Below, piece after piece: positions 43,688 through 52,093 of a stretch of 64,000 nucleotides of DNA (position 1 is the first letter of the stretch; each line of letters begins with the position of its first letter). The DNA comes from Sphingomonas sp. HITSZ_GF (GTDB lineage: Bacteria; Pseudomonadota; Alphaproteobacteria; Sphingomonadales; Sphingomonadaceae). Below the pieces are notes generated by a model. That model ran no database searches. It was not told the origin of the DNA and saw only the letters and a program-made list of their open reading frames with translations. Location of the stretch: assembly GCF_029543155.1 (NCBI RefSeq), contig NZ_JARQXA010000008.1, positions 1 through 64,000 of the forward strand, in the 5' to 3' direction. A program made the translations under genes and the position numbers.

Positions 43688-45000
43688 CCTCGCCGGCGCG
43701 CCGCGCCCCGGGGCATTGCCCCCCCCGCCACAGCCTTCGGCTTTCGAAGCTTTTTCGCCGCGGGCATCGCGGCAACGAGGATGCAGATCTGCACCGCCTT
43801 CACCACACGCGCCTCGGCGCCGGCGGGCGAGAACAGGATGTCCCAGACGAAGAACATCACCGTCACCGACACCAGGTACACCGGGACCGGGCTGATCTTC
43901 AGCGTGTGGAACATGGCCCGTAGCACCAGCCACAGCCCCCAGATCCACACGAGCGCGGCCAGGATTCCGCCCTCCACCCAGGCGCCGAGCACGAACGAGT
44001 GCTGCGGAATGCCGAAGCCGTAGGTCCGCACATAATAGTCGTAGCTGTAGGACAGGCCGAGGCGCTGCAGCTCGATGAAGTACATCCGCACATAGTGCGA
44101 ATCCTTGGCGAAGGACCCGTGGCCTATGATCGGGGAATCCTTGATGGCCTGGACCGTGGCGAGCCACTCGGTGCGCCCGGCCAGCAGGAAGTTGAGATCG
44201 CCCGCGGTCTGCGCGCGGAACTTCGCCTGCGCCGCCTGGCCGAACAGGCCCGAATCCGCACCCCATCCATAGGCGGCCGACATGAGCTGCGCGCCGACGA
44301 ACCCCATGATGAGAAGCACGGCGAACGAGGAAGGCGTGATCTTGGCGGCCATCTTGGGATACTGCCGCACATAGAGGACCAGCATCGCAAAGCAGAGCGC
44401 CAGGAACAAGGTCGCGAAGATAGAACGCGAGTTCCTGAACAGGCAGAAGAGCGCGAGCACGAGGAGCAGCACCGGAATGGCGCGGCGCACCTCGGGCCGC
44501 TCGAAGAACGGCAGCACGCTAATGCCGGCGATCATCAGGCTGATACCGATGCCGACGCCGAACTTCAGCGGGTCGGAGGAAATCAGCGAATCCGAGGTCG
44601 TCAGCGAATGCAACGTCAGCGCCAGGCCGACACCGAACAGATAAGTGCCCAGCAGACGCCATTTGCCGCCCGTCAGCAGCCAGATCATCACGGTGTTGAT
44701 GCCGAAGAACGCGGTACGCGCCCAGGCACGCGAGTAATCCTCAACCGGCGTCGCCTGATAGATGTCGGAGATGATGGTGCCGACAAGGCCGATCAGCAGC
44801 AGCACCAGGAACGGCACCACCGGCTGCAGCCGGTGCAGCGCACCCTTGCGGGTCAGCAGCACGGCCGCGATGAGCACCGACAGGAAATCGTGCAGATACA
44901 GGGTGCCGATCGACCGGAATTCCACCGCCATGGTCAGCGGCAGCAGCAGAATGACCGCGTATTGGATCATTTCGCCCAGATCAAACCGGCCGCGCACCAT
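43684..45000 (-). CDS. Wzy-type polymerase / O-antigen-ligase-like protein 1
   Basis: 438 residues with about ten hydrophobic segments. The start is the ATG at 45000 (MVRGRFDLGEM); an ATG at 44970 is possible. A large loop near residue 290-350 holds AGRTEWLATVQAIKDSPIIGHGSF and FGIPQHSFVLGAWVEGG, the arrangement of the O-antigen ligase/Wzy_C family. It would polymerise or ligate repeat units in the periplasm. A second such protein lies at 49320. Confidence 0.8.
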   Translation of the reverse strand: MVRGRFDLGEMIQYAVILLLPLTMAVEFRSIGTLYLHDFLSVLIAAVLLTRKGALHRLQPVVPFLVLLLIGLVGTIISDIYQATPVEDYSRAWARTAFFGINTVMIWLLTGGKWRLLGTYLFGVGLALTLHSLTTSDSLISSDPLKFGVGIGISLMIAGISVLPFFERPEVRRAIPVLLLVLALFCLFRNSRSIFATLFLALCFAMLVLYVRQYPKMAAKITPSSFAVLLIMGFVGAQLMSAAYGWGADSGLFGQAAQAKFRAQTAGDLNFLLAGRTEWLATVQAIKDSPIIGHGSFAKDSHYVRMYFIELQRLGLSYSYDYYVRTYGFGIPQHSFVLGAWVEGGILAALVWIWGLWLVLRAMFHTLKISPVPVYLVSVTVMFFVWDILFSPAGAEARVVKAVQICILVAAMPAAKKLRKPKAVAGGAMPRGAARRRG

Positions 45001-45041
45001 CCCCGCCCCAGGCGCAAGCTGAGCCAACTCCGCCGTCCTTC

Positions 45042-46319
45042 CTACTTCGCGGACCGCGACGCGGCATGGGGCGCATCCAGCCGCCGCACCGAGACGTCGT
45101 CGATCCAGATTTCGGACTGGGCGCCACCGACGCCGGTGGAAAGCACGGCCAGCCACTGCCCGGGGCAGTCCGCCCCGATCGAGAAGTCCTGCGCGATGTT
45201 CTGGCCCTGGCCGTTCGCGGCCACAGGCATGCGCGCGGCCTCCTTGCCGCCGATACACTGCACGGAAAGCACCGGGACCTGCTGGCGATCCTCGGGTCCG
45301 GCACCGACCCGGGCGCGCAACCGATAGCGGCCCGCAGGAAGCATCAGGAACTCGCGGGCAAGCTGGGTCCCGGCGGCCGCTTCGTTGGAGACGATGAGAT
45401 GATAGCCCTCACCGCCTTCCGCCGGCCCGATCGCAACCCCGGCGCCCGGATCGTCCGCCAGGCGCCACTCGAAGGGCGGCATCTCGTTGTGGAGCTCGAA
45501 ACCGCCGTCGCGCACCCCCGACCGGCGAGGATCGACCTTGCGGGCCTGGGCATAGATGTCCGCGGCGATCGCATATTGCTTGGCGCCCACGAGCTTCTCG
45601 ATCACGTCGATCAGCGTCTTGCGGTCTTCCTCAAGTGCGGGGTTGAGGTGGAGCGGCAGCAGGAGGGCCGCATAATGCGGCCCGGCCGGCGCATCCGACT
45701 GGACCAGAGCATTGACGAAGGCCGACCACCAGAGCGGCCGCTGCGCCAGGCGGCGGGCCAGCGGCTGCGTGATCGCGGGATCGGACGATGCCTGGACCAG
45801 CACCGGCAGCAACAGGTCGCGCGCCGGTCCCGAAACCGACAGCGCGCGGTGATAGTGGAGCAGCGCACCTTCGATGTCCTGCTCGCTCACATCATGCTCG
45901 ATGAGCCACAATTGCGTGCCGAGATCGCGGCGAGACAGGCGCTCGCTGAGCTGCATGAGCCGCGCAGCACCGGGCCGGTCGTTCCGCACGTCGGCCAATA
46001 GCGCGAGCGTGCGGATCGCCTCGACATTGCCCGGCTCGCGCTTCAACGCTGCCTTCGCGTCCTTCTCCGCCTGTGCCAGCGATTCCGGCTTCAGGTCGCT
46101 GGTCATGGTCGAGGCGGCGCGCGCCGCATGCGCCTCCGCAGTTCCCGGGAACCATCCCAGGCTCAGCGGGGGATTGCTCCGCGAATAGACCTGCGAAATC
46201 GTGACGGCCAGCACGAGCCAGAGCAGCACGATGCCGAGCAGCACCGCTGCCGCGATGCGAACCAGCGCTGGACGCGAACTTAGGACCTGGAACCGAGGAG
46301 GCACGCGTTGCGGGCTCAT
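45042..46319 (-). CDS. Membrane-anchored TPR plus beta-sandwich protein of the EPS operon
   Basis: 425 residues, unrecognised as a family. One N-terminal transmembrane helix (about 22-42) is followed by helical repeat-like sequence (PESLAQAEKDAKAALKREPG, DIEGALLHYHRALSVSG) that looks like TPR. From about residue 285 the chain becomes beta-rich (PPFEWRLADDPGAGVAIG, RYRLRARVGAG, IWIDDVSVRRLD), like a carbohydrate-binding module. The single helix near the N-terminus makes the rest periplasmic. Located between wzc and the Wzy-like gene with a four-base overlap to wzc, it may help chain handling or length control. Confidence 0.65.
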   Translation of the reverse strand: MSPQRVPPRFQVLSSRPALVRIAAAVLLGIVLLWLVLAVTISQVYSRSNPPLSLGWFPGTAEAHAARAASTMTSDLKPESLAQAEKDAKAALKREPGNVEAIRTLALLADVRNDRPGAARLMQLSERLSRRDLGTQLWLIEHDVSEQDIEGALLHYHRALSVSGPARDLLLPVLVQASSDPAITQPLARRLAQRPLWWSAFVNALVQSDAPAGPHYAALLLPLHLNPALEEDRKTLIDVIEKLVGAKQYAIAADIYAQARKVDPRRSGVRDGGFELHNEMPPFEWRLADDPGAGVAIGPAEGGEGYHLIVSNEAAAGTQLAREFLMLPAGRYRLRARVGAGPEDRQQVPVLSVQCIGGKEAARMPVAANGQGQNIAQDFSIGADCPGQWLAVLSTGVGGAQSEIWIDDVSVRRLDAPHAASRSAK

Positions 46320-48538
46320 GCCGCAGGCGTGCCCCGCTTCGCAGTGTCGCCATAGCCATAGCCATAGCCGTAATCATAGCCATAGCCGTAATGCGCACGG
46401 CGCACGTTGAACTTGGTCAGGATCGCGCCGAGCATGTTCGCGTTCGCGGCCATCATGCGCGTGACGGCGACGCGGGCCAGGCCCTTCTGCGTCGCGTGCG
46501 ATTCCACGACGAACACCGCACCCTCGACCTTGCTGCCGATGATCGGCGCGTCGGCAAGGCCCATCACCGGCGGCGCGTCGAGGATCAGGTGATCGAACGA
46601 GCCACGCAGCTCGGCGATCAGCTTCTCGAAACGCTCGCTCGAAAGCAGCTCCGGCGCGCTGGGCGGCTGCGGGCCGGCCGGCATGATCCAGAGCCCTTCC
46701 ACGCTGGTCGGGACGATCAGCGCGGCGGCGTCGTCGCTGCCCGCCAGATAGTTCGAGAGGCCCATCTTGTTGCCGACTTCGAACATGTAGTGGATCGACG
46801 GCGAACGCATGTCGGCATCGATCAGCAGCACCTTGCGATTGGCCCGGGCCAGGCTACGCGCAAGCGCGTAGCTGGTGGTCGTCTTGCCTTCCGCAGGCCC
46901 CGTGCTGGTGACCGCGAAGACATGCGGGGTGCCGTGATCGGTGGCGAACGAAAGGTTCGTCCGCAGCGACAGATAGGCTTCCGTGATCGGCGACTTGGGA
47001 TCGCCGAGCGCGGTGCGCGGATCGGTGTCGCCCGTCTGCGGCACCGTGCCAAGCAACGGCACGCCCAGCAGTGCCTCGACCTCGGCGGGATCGTCCACGC
47101 CCTGGTCGAGCTGCTCGAACACCAGCGCAGCACTCAAGCCGAGGAACAGGCCCGCGGCCACTGCGATCAGGATATTGAGCAGCGGCTTCGGGCTGGAAGG
47201 CGTGCGCGGCATTTCGGCACCGTCCACCACCGAGATGTTGTTCAGGCCGACGCTGCCCGCCACGCCGATCGTCTTGTAGCGCTGGAGCAGGCCGTCATAG
47301 AGCTGGCGGTTGGTGTCCACGTCGCGCAGGAAGATGTTATACTGGATGCTGCGGCGGCGCATGTCGAGCATGCCCGTCTTGAGGCCGCTCACTTCGGACT
47401 TCAGTTCGTCTTCACGCTTGACGCTGGCCTCATAGGCTTGGCGCAGCGTGCCGCCGATCCGCTTCTCTTCCTGACCGATGGCCCGATCGAGCTGGGCGAT
47501 CTGGCTCTCGAGCGCCTTGGCGGGCGGATACTCGCTCTCGAAGGTAGCGCGCATCTTGGCATAGTCGCCGGCCAGCTCGGCGCGCTTGCTGCGCAGCGAG
47601 ACGACCGTCGGGTTCTGCGCCACTTCGGCGGACTGGCCGCCGCCGGCGCGCAGCTTGCTCTCTGCAAGCACGCGATCAGCAGTCGCGCGCGCCAGCTCTC
47701 GGTTCAGCGAGGTCAGGTCGTCCGCAGCGATCGGACGCTCGGGGCTCGACGCGCCGTCGCCATTGTCGCCTGCGGGGAGATTCACAATCCCCTCGCGCGA
47801 GGCGTAATCGACGAGGCGTCGCTCGGATTCATCGATGCGGCCGCGCAGTTGCGAGAGCTTGCCCTCGAGGAACTTGCGGGCATAGGCCGTCGCCTCGAAA
47901 CGGCGATCGAGCGTCTCCTGGACGAAAGCCGCCGACCAGGCATCGACGACGCGCTTCGAAAGCGCCGGATCCGGGCTGGTGAAGCTGATGCCGACGAGGC
48001 GCGACATGCGCTCCGGCGCGACCTTGAACCGGCTGAGCAGGATATCGCTTGCGATGCGCATGCGCTCCGGAGCCGGCGGCGCCGCGCGCGAGATGCGCGA
48101 GCCATTGAACCAGTCCGCGGTCTTCACGCCGAAGGAATCGAGGAAGGGCTTGCTGTCCGCCAGACCCAGATCCTTGACCACGCGCTCCGCCAGGCTGCGC
48201 GACTGCAGCAGGCCATATTGGGTTTCGTAGAATTCCTGGTCGACCATCATCGTGCTCGACTGGGTGGTGTCGACATTGGTCAGGCCGGTATTCTCGCGCT
48301 GGATCTCCAGCGTGGCGCGCGCCGTATATTGCGGCGCCATCAGCAACGTCACCAGGATGCCCAGCAGCACGGCGGCAATGGTGGTGCCGATGACGAGCCA
48401 TTTCCGCCGACGGATCACCGACAGCAGATGCGGAATGAACGACGCTCCGCCCTCCGGCGCCAGCCCACGATTATCGTGTACCAGCTCGCCTTCGTCGGCC
48501 CCCTGAGCCCGCAATTCGATCATATTCATCTTGTGCAA
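46316..48538 (-). CDS. wzc: Polysaccharide co-polymerase and tyrosine autokinase (Wzc-like)
   Basis: 740 residues. Wzz-like chain-length domain with TM1 about 47-67 and TM2 about 452-473, and a long coiled-coil between (notably 220-400). The cytoplasmic BY-kinase has Walker A STGPAEGKTT (545-554), Walker A' LLIDADMRSP (571-580) and Walker B LILDAPP (651-657). The C-terminal tail carries seven tyrosines at every second position (717-729), the autophosphorylation cluster. It drives Wzy-dependent export with Wza. No Wzb phosphatase is seen in the window. Confidence 0.95.
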   Translation of the reverse strand: MHKMNMIELRAQGADEGELVHDNRGLAPEGGASFIPHLLSVIRRRKWLVIGTTIAAVLLGILVTLLMAPQYTARATLEIQRENTGLTNVDTTQSSTMMVDQEFYETQYGLLQSRSLAERVVKDLGLADSKPFLDSFGVKTADWFNGSRISRAAPPAPERMRIASDILLSRFKVAPERMSRLVGISFTSPDPALSKRVVDAWSAAFVQETLDRRFEATAYARKFLEGKLSQLRGRIDESERRLVDYASREGIVNLPAGDNGDGASSPERPIAADDLTSLNRELARATADRVLAESKLRAGGGQSAEVAQNPTVVSLRSKRAELAGDYAKMRATFESEYPPAKALESQIAQLDRAIGQEEKRIGGTLRQAYEASVKREDELKSEVSGLKTGMLDMRRRSIQYNIFLRDVDTNRQLYDGLLQRYKTIGVAGSVGLNNISVVDGAEMPRTPSSPKPLLNILIAVAAGLFLGLSAALVFEQLDQGVDDPAEVEALLGVPLLGTVPQTGDTDPRTALGDPKSPITEAYLSLRTNLSFATDHGTPHVFAVTSTGPAEGKTTTSYALARSLARANRKVLLIDADMRSPSIHYMFEVGNKMGLSNYLAGSDDAAALIVPTSVEGLWIMPAGPQPPSAPELLSSERFEKLIAELRGSFDHLILDAPPVMGLADAPIIGSKVEGAVFVVESHATQKGLARVAVTRMMAANANMLGAILTKFNVRRAHYGYGYDYGYGYGYGDTAKRGTPAA
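46350..46392. repeat. CCATAG microrepeat coding the Wzc tyrosine tail
   Basis: A run of CCATAG/CCGTAA units in the last 80 bases of wzc encodes alternating Tyr-Gly. Such short units can gain or lose copies by slippage, in steps of two residues, keeping the frame. Confidence 0.7.
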
Positions 48539-48551
48539 AATCCAGCGAGGC

Positions 48552-49256
48552 TCAGTTGAGCACGGCGAGAACGGCGGTCGTCAGGATCGGCGACGCCTGG
48601 ATAAAGGTCTGGAACAGGCGCGTTCCGCGCGATTCCCCGACATAGATCAGATCGTTCGCATAGAGCTCCGGATCGTCCATGATCCCCTGACGAATGGAGC
48701 GGAGGTCGTAGAGCGCGGCCATTTTCTTCGCGTTCACCGTCCGGAAGACCACGACATATTTGAGATCGGCATAGTCGCCCGCCCCTTCCGCAAGCGCAAC
48801 CGAACGCATCAGCGTCAGCTTGCCCATGATCGGGTACATGCCGGGCTTCTTGACCTGCCCGTCGATCGTGACCAGCTGGTTGACCTTGGACACGTTCACC
48901 GTGACCTGCGGATCGCGGACATAGCGGCCGCGCAGCGAAGTCTCGATCGCACGCGCCAGCTCCAGCGGCGACTTGCCGGCGGCGTCCATTCCACCGACCA
49001 GCGGAAGCGAGATATTGCCGGAAGCATCGACCTGGACGGTGCGCTCCAGCTCGTCGATCCCGTACACCTGAACCTTGAGTTCGTCATACGGGCCAATGAG
49101 ATATTCGCGCTGCCCCGCAACCAGATCGCTCCGCTCGGGAGCCGGCAGAGGACCCCCCGGCACAAACTCTAGTCCGGGGCGTCCAACGAACTTCTCACCA
49201 GCGCAGCCCCCCAGCGCGAGCGCAGCGATACACGCCCCCAGAACCCAAAACTTCAT
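48552..49256 (-). CDS. Polysaccharide export lipoprotein (Wza/GumB-like)
   Basis: 234 residues, short as in GumB. Lipoprotein signal MKFWVLGACIAALALGGC with lipobox LGGC. The Poly_export domain has YLIGPYDELKVQVYGIDEL and ISLPLVGGMDAAG, then a SLBB domain with VTIDGQVKKPGMYP. The C-terminal ASPILTTAVLAVL could form the outer-membrane helix, as in Wza. It lies 13 bases upstream of wzc in the same operon. Confidence 0.92.
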   Translation of the reverse strand: MKFWVLGACIAALALGGCAGEKFVGRPGLEFVPGGPLPAPERSDLVAGQREYLIGPYDELKVQVYGIDELERTVQVDASGNISLPLVGGMDAAGKSPLELARAIETSLRGRYVRDPQVTVNVSKVNQLVTIDGQVKKPGMYPIMGKLTLMRSVALAEGAGDYADLKYVVVFRTVNAKKMAALYDLRSIRQGIMDDPELYANDLIYVGESRGTRLFQTFIQASPILTTAVLAVLN

Positions 49257-49319
49257 CTGAATCGATGCCTCGCAATAGATGAAAGCGCTGATATCGCGCG
49301 CCCTGCCAAGGGTAAAGGA

Positions 49320-50711
49320 CTAATGGCTGGAGCGACGGCGCCGGATGCTATTGGAATCGCTGAATGCACCCGCCGAACTAGTCATCATCCAGCAGCCCAA
49401 CGCGAACAACGCAGACAACAACGGCGTACGAAGCGGATAGTCGGTGATACTGGCCAGGCCCAGTAGAACCGCGATCAACATTCCGGTGCGGGCCACTTCC
49501 GAACCCAGACCGCCTTCGCGATACATCGCCCGTGCCCGCCTGACGCCCCAGCCGAGAAAAACGAGCAGCAGCAGCACTGCCGGGAGCCCGCCGGTGATCA
49601 GCAGTTCCAGCCAGTCATTATGCGCGTGGTTGAAGTAGCTGTAGTGCAGCGCGCTGTCCGGCTCGTAGCTGCGGAAGACGGGATCGAAGGCGCCGAACCC
49701 GATCCCGAACGGGAAGAAATCGCGCGCCATCGCCAGCGTCGTCGGCAAGGTGGTGACGCGCAACTCCGCATCGGCATCGAAGGCGGCGAAACGACCGATC
49801 GTGATCGCCCGACCGAAGGAAATCGTCACAATGACGGCAATGATGGTCAGCACAAGCACCGCCGCCGCAATTGCCAGTCCCTGCTTGCGATTGAGCCCGC
49901 CGATCAAGCCACGCGGCTGGATCAGCGCCGCGCCAAGCACTGCGATCGGGAAGAGCACCAGGCCGGAGCGCGATCCGACTGCCAGCATCACCGGGACCAG
50001 GCTGAAGCCGATCCCCACGGCCACGATCGCGCGCAGCCGCGCCCTATCCGGATTGTGCAGGGGCAGCAGCGTCCACAGGCGGAGAAGCGGGATGATGCAG
50101 ACCAGCAGCGCGGCCTGGTGGTTGTGGTTGGCGAGCAATCCGGCACCGACATGGGCAGGCCGATAGAGCTGGAAATTGGTATCATCGCTGATCTGCAGGA
50201 CGCCGATCAAGGCGCTGAGGCAGCCTATACCGACGATCGCCACCACGACCCAGCCGAGCTGCCGCGTCGACAGGGTCGGCACCGCGAATAGCACGGCGAA
50301 TGCCGGCAGCAGCGCCAGCAGCGCGTTCCATGTAGCGTCGGGCGTCAGCGAAATGGGTCGCCACGGCTGCGGCATGCCGGCCGCTGCAGCGGCCTCGAGA
50401 TAGGGCCCATGGCCCGGCAGCACGCCCCAAAGGCCGGGCGGCAGCGGGATGAGCTGCAGGCCGATGATCGCCGCCAGAACCGAAAGCCCGATAAGCGGAA
50501 GCCGCCGCCCCCTGGCCGTCGCACCCATCGGAAGCGCAGCCAACACGACGATGCACAGCACCAGAAGCGGCCGCAGCACCAGCAATGCCCCGACATCCGA
50601 GCGCGACGAGCCGCCCGCGAAGGCACAGGCAAGCAGCGCAAGGATCAGGATGAGGCTGCGCGGTTCCCAGTCTGGTTTCGCGGAAGTCCGCCGGGGCGTG
50701 GGAACGAACAT
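49320..50711 (-). CDS. Wzy-type polymerase / O-antigen-ligase-like protein 2
   Basis: 463 residues from the ATG at 50711. About twelve hydrophobic segments. The Wzy_C signature region is clear: SALHYSYFNHAHNDWLELLI with GGLPAVLLLL, the histidine-rich loop of the O-antigen ligase superfamily. Earlier loops include GAGLLANHNHQAALLV. It is upstream of wza in the same direction. Which of this and the protein at 43684 is the polymerase is not decided by sequence. Confidence 0.85.
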   Translation of the reverse strand: MFVPTPRRTSAKPDWEPRSLILILALLACAFAGGSSRSDVGALLVLRPLLVLCIVVLAALPMGATARGRRLPLIGLSVLAAIIGLQLIPLPPGLWGVLPGHGPYLEAAAAAGMPQPWRPISLTPDATWNALLALLPAFAVLFAVPTLSTRQLGWVVVAIVGIGCLSALIGVLQISDDTNFQLYRPAHVGAGLLANHNHQAALLVCIIPLLRLWTLLPLHNPDRARLRAIVAVGIGFSLVPVMLAVGSRSGLVLFPIAVLGAALIQPRGLIGGLNRKQGLAIAAAVLVLTIIAVIVTISFGRAITIGRFAAFDADAELRVTTLPTTLAMARDFFPFGIGFGAFDPVFRSYEPDSALHYSYFNHAHNDWLELLITGGLPAVLLLLVFLGWGVRRARAMYREGGLGSEVARTGMLIAVLLGLASITDYPLRTPLLSALFALGCWMMTSSAGAFSDSNSIRRRRSSH

Positions 50712-50767
50712 CAACTAGGCACCTGTCGGCAAAAGGTTGCGTCGTTTGCGGTATCCGCCAAAGGGTT

Positions 50768-51862
50768 TCAAGTGGGCTGGACCGGCCCGCCGCCATCCCG
50801 CCGCAGAAAAATAGACCGCAAGGAGCGCCAGCGCGGATCGGGCGATCCCGGCGCCATGCCGAAATAGCGCGCCAGCGGAAAGCTGACCGCGCTCGCCACT
50901 GCCGATACCAGCACGGGGATCAGCGTGGCGGCCGCAGTTAAGAGCACGAACAGGATCGGGCTCAGCCACGGCCCGCCGATTCCGATGAATCCGGAGCCGA
51001 CCTGGAGCAGCTTGGCGTGGAGGATGTAGATCGGGAAACTGAAAAGGCCGGCGACGACGAGGAAGTAGGGCGGCCGGATTCGCGCAGCGGCCACGATCAG
51101 CGCGCAGACCGTCACGCCGAGAGCCAGATAGAGCGGCGGGTTCGCGGGCACCACGAAATCCGCGATCAGGATGCGATGCAGCACACCCATCGGCTGGAAA
51201 ATGTAGAGCGCCGCGACAGCGACGAGGAAAAGCAGCGCCGGTACCACGAACCGCGCATCCCCGGGGCGTCGATTCAGATAGAGATGCCGCGCCGCGAGCG
51301 CGATCGGCAGGTGGTAGAAGGCAGTGTCGAGGCCCCAAGGCACCCAGCCATGAATCCGCTCGACCTCGCCATGGAACAGCACCGTCCCGGCCGAGACCGC
51401 CAGGAACAGCAGGCGAACCGGCCTGGGCACGCTGAAATATGCCTGCATGACCAGGCGCAGCGAGACCAGCACGGGCAGGAACCACATGATCCCGTTGATC
51501 GCGCGCGAATTGGCGAACACCACCAGATCGGCGATCCGCACCCATTGCAGCCCGGTGACATATTCGGCGCGCGAGACCAGCACCCAGAACAGATAGGCGG
51601 TGATCAGGGGGGCGACGCCCCGGACCGTGTTGCTCCACGACTTGAAGGGCTTCACCAGCACGCCGGAGAGCGCGAAGAAGGCGGAGACGTGGAAGAGGTA
51701 GAATATCTCACCCAGCGCCCACACCACGTCGTGGGTCGGTCCGGCCAGTTTCTGGAACGGGAAATGCCCGACGATCACGGCGATGATCAGCGCGCCCCGG
51801 AGGGCATCGAGCGACTGGTCGCGCGCAGCAGTTGCAGGAATTTCCTCAGCCTGGCCGCGCAT
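50768..51862 (-). CDS. Acyltransferase family 3 membrane protein
   Basis: 364 residues, about ten hydrophobic segments. DALRGALIIAVIVGHF near the N-terminus and the following FHVSAFFALSGVLVKPF are acyltransferase-3 marks (the catalytic His in the first loop region). It would O-acetylate or otherwise acylate a sugar of the polymer in the membrane. It begins the minus operon that reads through the polymerase, wza and wzc genes. A GTG at 51868 is an alternative start. Confidence 0.87.
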   Translation of the reverse strand: MRGQAEEIPATAARDQSLDALRGALIIAVIVGHFPFQKLAGPTHDVVWALGEIFYLFHVSAFFALSGVLVKPFKSWSNTVRGVAPLITAYLFWVLVSRAEYVTGLQWVRIADLVVFANSRAINGIMWFLPVLVSLRLVMQAYFSVPRPVRLLFLAVSAGTVLFHGEVERIHGWVPWGLDTAFYHLPIALAARHLYLNRRPGDARFVVPALLFLVAVAALYIFQPMGVLHRILIADFVVPANPPLYLALGVTVCALIVAAARIRPPYFLVVAGLFSFPIYILHAKLLQVGSGFIGIGGPWLSPILFVLLTAAATLIPVLVSAVASAVSFPLARYFGMAPGSPDPRWRSLRSIFLRRDGGGPVQPT

Positions 51863-52093
51863 CAGCACCGTGCCAAGCGGCGCCGCGCGCCGTCAAACTC
51901 GTACATCCCGCTCCCCTGGGCCACCGGCCCCTGTCGATACCTGCCGCAGTAACAGTCGGCCGGGCGCATGGGAAGCGGCGCACCGATTTCGTACCGCCGC
52001 CGCGCACCGCTATGGCCCTGCCGCGCACTAGCCCCTATTGCACGGGCCGGGTTCGCCTTTCCTGGCGAAGGTCCAAGAGGGTGGGATCCGAGA

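Noticed and set aside
46350..46392. Short tandem repeats as a CRISPR array
   Set aside because: Units are six bases with no spacers and code for the Wzc tyrosine tail.
46391..48559. 722-codon open frame on the plus strand opposite wzc
   Set aside because: Antisense shadow; wzc on the other strand has all kinase motifs. The translation is Arg/His-rich with no domain.
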